Shown here one piece after another: positions 61,363 to 64,000 of a stretch of 64,000 bases of DNA. The DNA is taken from contig CM067505.1 of assembly GCA_034509495.1 (NCBI GenBank), forward strand, positions 4,558,094 through 4,622,093, given 5' to 3'. The stretch comes from Acestrorhynchus altus. Its lineage: Eukaryota; Chordata; Actinopteri; Characiformes; Acestrorhynchidae. The position numbers and the translations under genes are program-made. Under the pieces are notes generated by a model. The model saw nothing but the letters and a program-made list of their open reading frames with translations, was not told the DNA's origin and did no database searches. The first letter of the stretch is position 1. Each line of letters opens with the position of its first letter.

Positions 61363-62461
61363 CTTATATCTTAAAGCAATTAAATTTCGGAGCATTTCCA
61401 TTGGCTCATTCATCATGGCACATTAAACGGACCAATAGAAATATGGTACTCCAAATTATGTAGTAACATTATAATAATAAATAATATTGAAATAATAAAA
61501 TAAAAAGTTCATTTCTCATTTAGTTGAGCACACAATGAAATCGATTTTGATGAACGTTTTAAAAATAGAAATAAAGGAGGTATGAATTATTTAACCTCTT
61601 GGATGGTGAACAAGAGGTCGTTTGGGACCTCCAACCAGTAGTATTAGAAGAACCTTAGGAACCAAAGCACAAAGGACCCCCAAGTAGTGTTTTAATATCG
61701 ACTAATGCTCTTAAAACTGCACTTTGAATGAGAAGAATGTGCTTAGGTGTAAAAGCCTTTCAATTTTGGAGCATTTCTATTGGTCCATTCAATGTTCCAT
61801 GATGAATGGACCAATAGAAACAGGGAAAATCAATTTATGCAATAACAACAATAATAATAATAATAATAATTATCCTCTAATGTTATATCATATTTATAAT
61901 AAGTATATATACATTTATCTTTTCATTGATTTTTTTTTTCCCACATAAAAATAAAAACAAAGCAAAAATGGGACAAAAGCTACTTTTTCACACAACCAAA
62001 CCGATTTTGCTGAACTTTTAAAATTCCAAATAAATGAAGTATGACTTATTTGTCCTCTGAGGTGGTTGGGGGTGAGCAGGAGGTCGTTTGGTAGCTCCTG
62101 ATATTAATGAAGTGCTGGAGTTAAAGAGCTCCTCACTGCTGCAGCCGGTAACTGAAGCTCCATGTGGTCAAAGCACTGAGTTTGGCTCCCAGAAGGATTT
62201 ACAGACTCAGTGAACTGATGCTGGAGTCTCCGGTGCCAGAACATGCCCCAAAACATCCCCACCGAGAGTGCAAAAGCTGTTAAACACACAAAGCCTCCTA
62301 AAGCGAGTCCGGCAATGCTGCACAATAGAACAGTGCTCCTCTACCCGGAGCAGCAGGTTGTCTCCCCTAAAACCCCCAAAATAAAGCTTAACGAGCTTAC
62401 CTTCGCACTTCTGTACGAAACATAAAATACTCAGGAATATCCAAATACTGTAATTCCCCAT
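29318..62461 (-). CDS. notch3: Notch3 receptor, complete, 33 coding exons
   Basis: A single-pass receptor for Delta/Jagged ligands; its freed intracellular domain activates RBPJ targets. Exons: 62401-62461, 59547-59613, 48269-48411, 47330-47665, 45650-45772, 45066-45299, 44823-44978, 44526-44711, 43155-43268, 41487-41600, 39049-39282, 38783-38893, 38483-38675, 38009-38154, 37388-37621, 37088-37240, 36725-36953, 36428-36629, 35791-35947, 35488-35672, 34933-35065, 34512-34766, 34309-34421, 33580-34094, 33115-33441, 32851-32993, 32448-32667, 32259-32349, 31818-31986, 31414-31718, 31149-31296, 30954-31051, 29318-30835. All phases match and the total is 2470 residues. Order: signal peptide, 35 EGF repeats, three LNRs, heterodimerisation domain, TM, RAM, ankyrin repeats, Q-rich region, PEST. 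NOTCH3 rather than NOTCH1 or NOTCH2 is supported by the single EGF between the first and the DACATSPC repeat, 'VLLPPEELLR', 'WTQHHLAAADIR', the C-terminal 'QVFA' (human QVLA) and the 33-exon structure. Confidence 0.97.
30954..31986 (-). other. notch3: notch3 exons 29-32: ankyrin repeat domain
   Basis: Typical repeats are GFTPLMLASFCGGG, TGETALHLAARYARADAAKR, NTGRTPLHAAVAADAQGVFQ, DGSTALILAARLAVEGMVEE and KSALHWAAAVNNVEATVALL. This domain holds Mastermind and RBPJ in the nuclear complex. It is almost identical to the human domain in the parts I can read. Confidence 0.95.
32259..32667 (-). other. notch3: notch3 exons 27-28: transmembrane segment and RAM
   Basis: The membrane span LLLAGVAALFLLIILVVGML (about 1635-1654) contains the gamma-secretase region and is followed by the stop-transfer ARRKR. 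WFPEGF (about 1666-1671) is the RBPJ-binding W-x-P motif of RAM. RREPVGQDALGMK and CPEAKRLK (an NLS-like basic stretch) follow. Confidence 0.95.
32851..34094 (-). other. notch3: notch3 exons 24-26: last EGFs, LNR repeats and heterodimerisation domain
   Basis: The three Lin12-Notch repeats start near residue 1387 with cores GVCDKECNSFACRWDEGDC, CDESCNNAECLYDNFDC and LCDQGCNNEACGWDGLDC. The HD contains VLLPPEELLRTSTAFLQKLS. RPKR (about 1560-1563) fits the furin S1 site. This is the negative regulatory region that blocks ADAM cleavage until ligand pulls. Confidence 0.94.
36026..36073. repeat. (CA)n(TA)n microsatellite in notch3 intron 18
   Basis: About fourteen CA units followed by ten TA units, about 80 bp from exon 19. 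Confidence 0.9.
39410..39600. mobile_element. DNA-transposon-like fragment, family of 21150-21790
   Basis: 'TGCTTAGAAGAGCCCATGGC' and 'GCTGCTGATTGTTGAGATGA' match the block at about 21612-21650 in the same orientation. Confidence 0.6.
40051..40143. repeat. (CT)n microsatellite in notch3 intron 10
   Basis: Over forty CT units with rare interruptions. On the minus strand it is a (GA)n purine tract. Confidence 0.95.
40560..40830 (+). repeat. Non-autonomous DNA-transposon-like repeat, copy 2 of 3
   Basis: 'GGAATGATGGCGCTCTATCC', 'CTTGGGAATCATCCAACATC' and 'AAAAGTTTGTGGACATTTAA' match the copy at 59745-60160 in the same orientation. Confidence 0.6.
41412..41462. repeat. (CA)n microsatellite beside notch3 exon 10
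   Basis: About twenty-four CA units, ending 25 bp from the exon 10 donor. Confidence 0.9.
41601..43154. other. notch3 intron 9
   Basis: About 1.55 kb with G/C homopolymer runs around 42685-42905. No exon, repeat family or RNA gene recognised. Confidence 0.6.
43269..44525. other. notch3 intron 8
   Basis: About 1.25 kb with short (CT)n runs near 43918-43940 and 44040-44080. No exon seen. Confidence 0.6.
45773..47329. other. notch3 intron 4
   Basis: About 1.55 kb. It contains RBPJ-type octamers TGTGGGAA at 45941-45948 (minus) and 46301-46308 (plus). Otherwise unremarkable. Confidence 0.55.
47955..48218. repeat. Degenerate 25-bp minisatellite in notch3 intron 3
   Basis: About ten to eleven diverged copies of a unit like TGTTTGGGTGATCAGCTAAA plus TT. 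Neighbouring copies differ at several positions, so it is old. It ends 50 bp from the exon 3 donor. Confidence 0.8.
51861..51936. repeat. (CA)n microsatellite in notch3 intron 2
   Basis: About thirty-seven uninterrupted CA units. Confidence 0.95.
55822..55849. repeat. (GT)n microsatellite in notch3 intron 2
   Basis: About thirteen GT units. Confidence 0.9.
56036..56082. repeat. (CA)n microsatellite in notch3 intron 2
   Basis: About twenty-three CA units. Confidence 0.95.
58763..58770 (-). promoter_or_regulatory. RBPJ/CSL-type site in notch3 intron 2
   Basis: The minus strand reads CGTGGGAAAC, the high-affinity RBPJ consensus. It lies about 800 bp downstream of exon 2. A single octamer match in an 11-kb intron is expected by chance fairly often. 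Confidence 0.3.
59745..60160 (+). repeat. Non-autonomous DNA-transposon-like repeat, copy 3 of 3 (longest)
   Basis: Contains 'AATGTTTTGTGGACACCTAT', 'GTCCCTGTAGAGAAGTACTG', 'AATGATGGTGCTCCATCCAG' and 'AAATCCTGACCTCACAGATC'. These blocks occur in order in a widespread teleost element. No coding capacity. Confidence 0.65.
61296..61355. repeat. (TA)n microsatellite in notch3 intron 1
   Basis: About thirty TA units, inside unit A of the duplication. Confidence 0.95.
61774..61820. repeat. Perfect 18-bp inverted repeat with CCAAT boxes
   Basis: TTTCTATTGGTCCATTCA (61774-61791) and its exact reverse complement (61803-61820) around an 11-bp loop, each containing ATTGG/CCAAT. The corresponding part of unit A is imperfect. 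Confidence 0.85.
62401..62461 (-). other. notch3: notch3 exon 1: start codon and signal peptide
   Basis: Encodes MGNYSIWIFLSILCFVQKCE, ending phase 1 at GAAG|GTAAGC. This is a short signal peptide with a hydrophobic core. Exon 2 (59547-59613) continues GLRCVDKYRPCDNGGVCTDS, the start of EGF1, which fixes the splice. Confidence 0.88.
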
Positions 62462-62880
62462 TTTCAGTGGAAAATCTGGTCCAACTCCTCTTCAGAAGCG
62501 TTAGAAGCAATACATCCTTTAAAAAATGACACCAAAGTTGAAATCCCGAGGAATCACATTAAGAAAAAGAGTGTGAGGGGCGAGCTTGCTGTTTTTCTCT
62601 CTTGAGACACTTGCTGAATGTCGTAGTCCAGCTCCTACTATCCCCCGCAGCTCGGGCGCAGCTGCAGTGCGATTCCCAGACGCTCCTGGAACTTTTGGGA
62701 AACTTTCTTCGCCGCTCGGCTTCAGGTCCCAGTCCAGCGCCGCCGCGGTATCACTCCGCCCTCCCCTTTCTCATGCCTCAGCACAGCCAATCCCTCCGCC
62801 CGAGAAAGTAGTGCGCCCTCCTCAATGGGAATTCCTCGTGTCCGCTGGCTCACTTTCGCTTAGAGACACAGCGGTCGGGT
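62462..62880 (-). promoter_or_regulatory. notch3: notch3 5' UTR and promoter region
   Basis: GC- and CpG-rich compared with its surroundings, especially 62640-62830. On the minus strand it carries GGGGAGGGCGGAG (GC-box-like) and an inverted CCAAT (GGGATTGGCTG, near 62785-62795). No TATA box is obvious, consistent with a CpG-type Notch promoter. TSS not determined. Confidence 0.55.
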
Positions 62881-62921
62881 GAACGTGTGAGCAATGTGCC
62901 AGAATTTGGATGGAAATAAAA

Positions 62922-62999
62922 AAACAAACAAACAAACAAACAAACAAACAAACAAAAAAAAACAAAAACAAAAACAAAAAACTAACCAAACAAACCAAA
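62922..62999. repeat. (AAAC)n microsatellite
   Basis: About nine pure AAAC/ACAA units, then degenerate A/C-rich repeats. Confidence 0.9.
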
Positions 63000-63140
63000 A
63001 AATTCTCAAACCAAAACAAAAAGTATCAATATTTAAGATTCTCATGTAACTATGTACTAGTTGAATTATGAAGTATCCTTTCAGGAGCACATTGCGGAGA
63101 CTAAAGTGGCAGAAGTACACTTGAGGGAATGTCTAAAACA

Positions 63141-63323
63141 GGGATGTCCAATCTTATCCACAAAGGGCCGATGTGGCTGCAGGTTTTCATTCCAGCCAGA
63201 TGGATCAGTTGTTTGAAAACCGGAATGTTGATTAAATAAGTGAGATCAGGTTCACTTGTTGTGGTTTAGAATGAAAACCTGCAGCCACACCAGCCCTTTG
63301 CGGATCATAGTGGACACCCCTGA
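63141..63323. repeat. Palindromic MITE upstream of notch3
   Basis: The left arm 'GGATGTCCAATCTTATCCAC' and 'GTGGCTGCAGGTTTTCATTC' is mirrored by 'GAATGAAAACCTGCAGCCAC' and 'GCGGATCATAGTGGACACCC' on the right. It has the size and structure of a MITE, with no coding capacity. Confidence 0.8.
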
Positions 63324-64000
63324 TCTTAAAGCATCTGCTTTCTTTTCCTGGAGGCTTGGGGCGAGATGGATAATCAGCTGGACTCTCATAAAGTCAAATG
63401 TCCTTAGTTGTGGAAAGTTGTGGTGCGAAGAGTAGAGAATATCTTGGTTGCTGATGCTTGTAGTGGCTGAGGATGGTGGTGTAGTGTAGTGGATAACAAC
63501 ACCACCGTCCCCGAGGCAGCTCTTGAGTGCAGCTCCAAAAGACATTGAATGTAAATGAAACAAATACTTTGGAAATCTAAATATAAGCATATTTGTTTTA
63601 ATATAGAATATACATTCACCTTTCAGAAAGGGGCTGGTAGCACTGGGAAGCAGGGACTTTTATGTTGCATATATTTCATTTCATGCAGGTCTCACCATCA
63701 CTAAAGATCTTAAATATTGTATAGAAATCAAATTTTCGAACCTTTATACAAATTCCCATACTGGTGTTTATATGGGGTTTGTTTGTAAAGGGGTGTTTTT
63801 TGTATAATTATTTCTGCCAAGGAGGATATATCCTCTTTAATCAGATTCTTAATACAATTACCAAAGTCTACCCAGGAGTCTAATCTTCTTCTGATTCAGT
63901 CTTAGTAATTCCATCTTTGGGTTTAACTCCATTTTAATATGATGATGCAGCACCTAAACTTCTCCAGCTCTGCTTTTATGCGGTTTATCACTTTATTTTA
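63324..64000. other. Intergenic, upstream of notch3
   Basis: AT-rich. A block near 63470-63505 ('TGGTGTAGTGTAGTGGATAA') is shared with about 1097-1118 and resembles the 5' end of a tRNA-derived SINE. Nothing else recognised. Confidence 0.5.

Larger units (their letters stand above)
61177..62099. repeat. Tandem duplication of about 460 bp in notch3 intron 1
   Basis: Unit A (61177-61633) and unit B (61634-62099) share the ordered blocks ACCAGTAGTATTAGAAG, CCAAAGCACAAAGG, CTCTTAAAAC, GGAGCATTTC, GGACCAATAGAAA, GATTTTGATGAACGTTTTAA (B: GATTTTGCTGAACTTTTAAA) and AGGAGGTCGTTTGG-like ends. Unit A has an inserted (TA)n tract and unit B an (AAT)n tract. Confidence 0.85.
59614..62400. other. notch3 intron 1
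   Basis: About 2.8 kb. It contains a non-autonomous repeat copy (59745-60160), an RBPJ-type TGTGGGAA (minus, 59730-59737) and the tandem duplication at 61177-62099. Confidence 0.6.

Noticed and set aside
29318..62461. Assignment of the Notch gene as notch1 or notch2
   Set aside because: The N-terminal EGF arrangement, the HD sequence, the 33-exon structure and the C-terminus fit NOTCH3 better. NOTCH1 ends in an EAFK-type C-terminus, which is absent.

Overview
This is vertebrate nuclear DNA, almost certainly from a teleost fish. It carries spliced genes with canonical GT/AG junctions and fish-like coding sequence. It also has many degraded Tc1-like transposons, L2/Rex-type LINE pieces, tRNA-derived SINEs, palindromic MITEs, and long (CA)n, (CT)n and (AAT)n microsatellites. 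I cannot assign the species.

Four genes can be read, from left to right. (1) At 483-2020 on the minus strand are the first exons of a secreted SOUL/HEBP2-family heme-binding protein; its 3' half lies beyond the left edge. (2) At 9383-19294 on the minus strand is shfl (shiftless; C19orf66/RYDEN), an interferon-stimulated zinc-ribbon protein. I could join ten coding exons in frame to 336 residues, and an ISRE-like site lies about 70 bp upstream of the start codon. (3) At 20749-25611 on the plus strand is rdh8, a photoreceptor-type all-trans-retinol dehydrogenase of the SDR superfamily, with six exons and 308 residues. (4) At 29318-62461 on the minus strand is a complete notch3 receptor gene, with 33 coding exons joining in frame to 2470 residues.

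shfl and rdh8 are head-to-head, about 1.45 kb apart at their start codons. rdh8 and notch3 are tail-to-tail, with candidate poly(A) signals only about 300 bp apart. RDH8 and SHFL are also neighbours on human 19p13.2, and NOTCH3 lies on 19p13.12, so this looks like an old vertebrate linkage group.

The shfl introns and the shfl-rdh8 interval are full of transposon remnants. One LINE tail abuts the splice donor of shfl exon 2. The notch3 introns are cleaner but hold two minisatellite-scale features, a tandem duplication of about 460 bp in intron 1, and an 11-kb intron 2 with no recognisable exon. I found no CRISPR array, rRNA or intact tRNA gene, or bacterial or viral gene. The most interesting points are the LINE at the shfl splice donor, the shfl ISRE, the 35-repeat EGF array (one more than human NOTCH3), and the tandem duplication just downstream of the notch3 signal-peptide exon.
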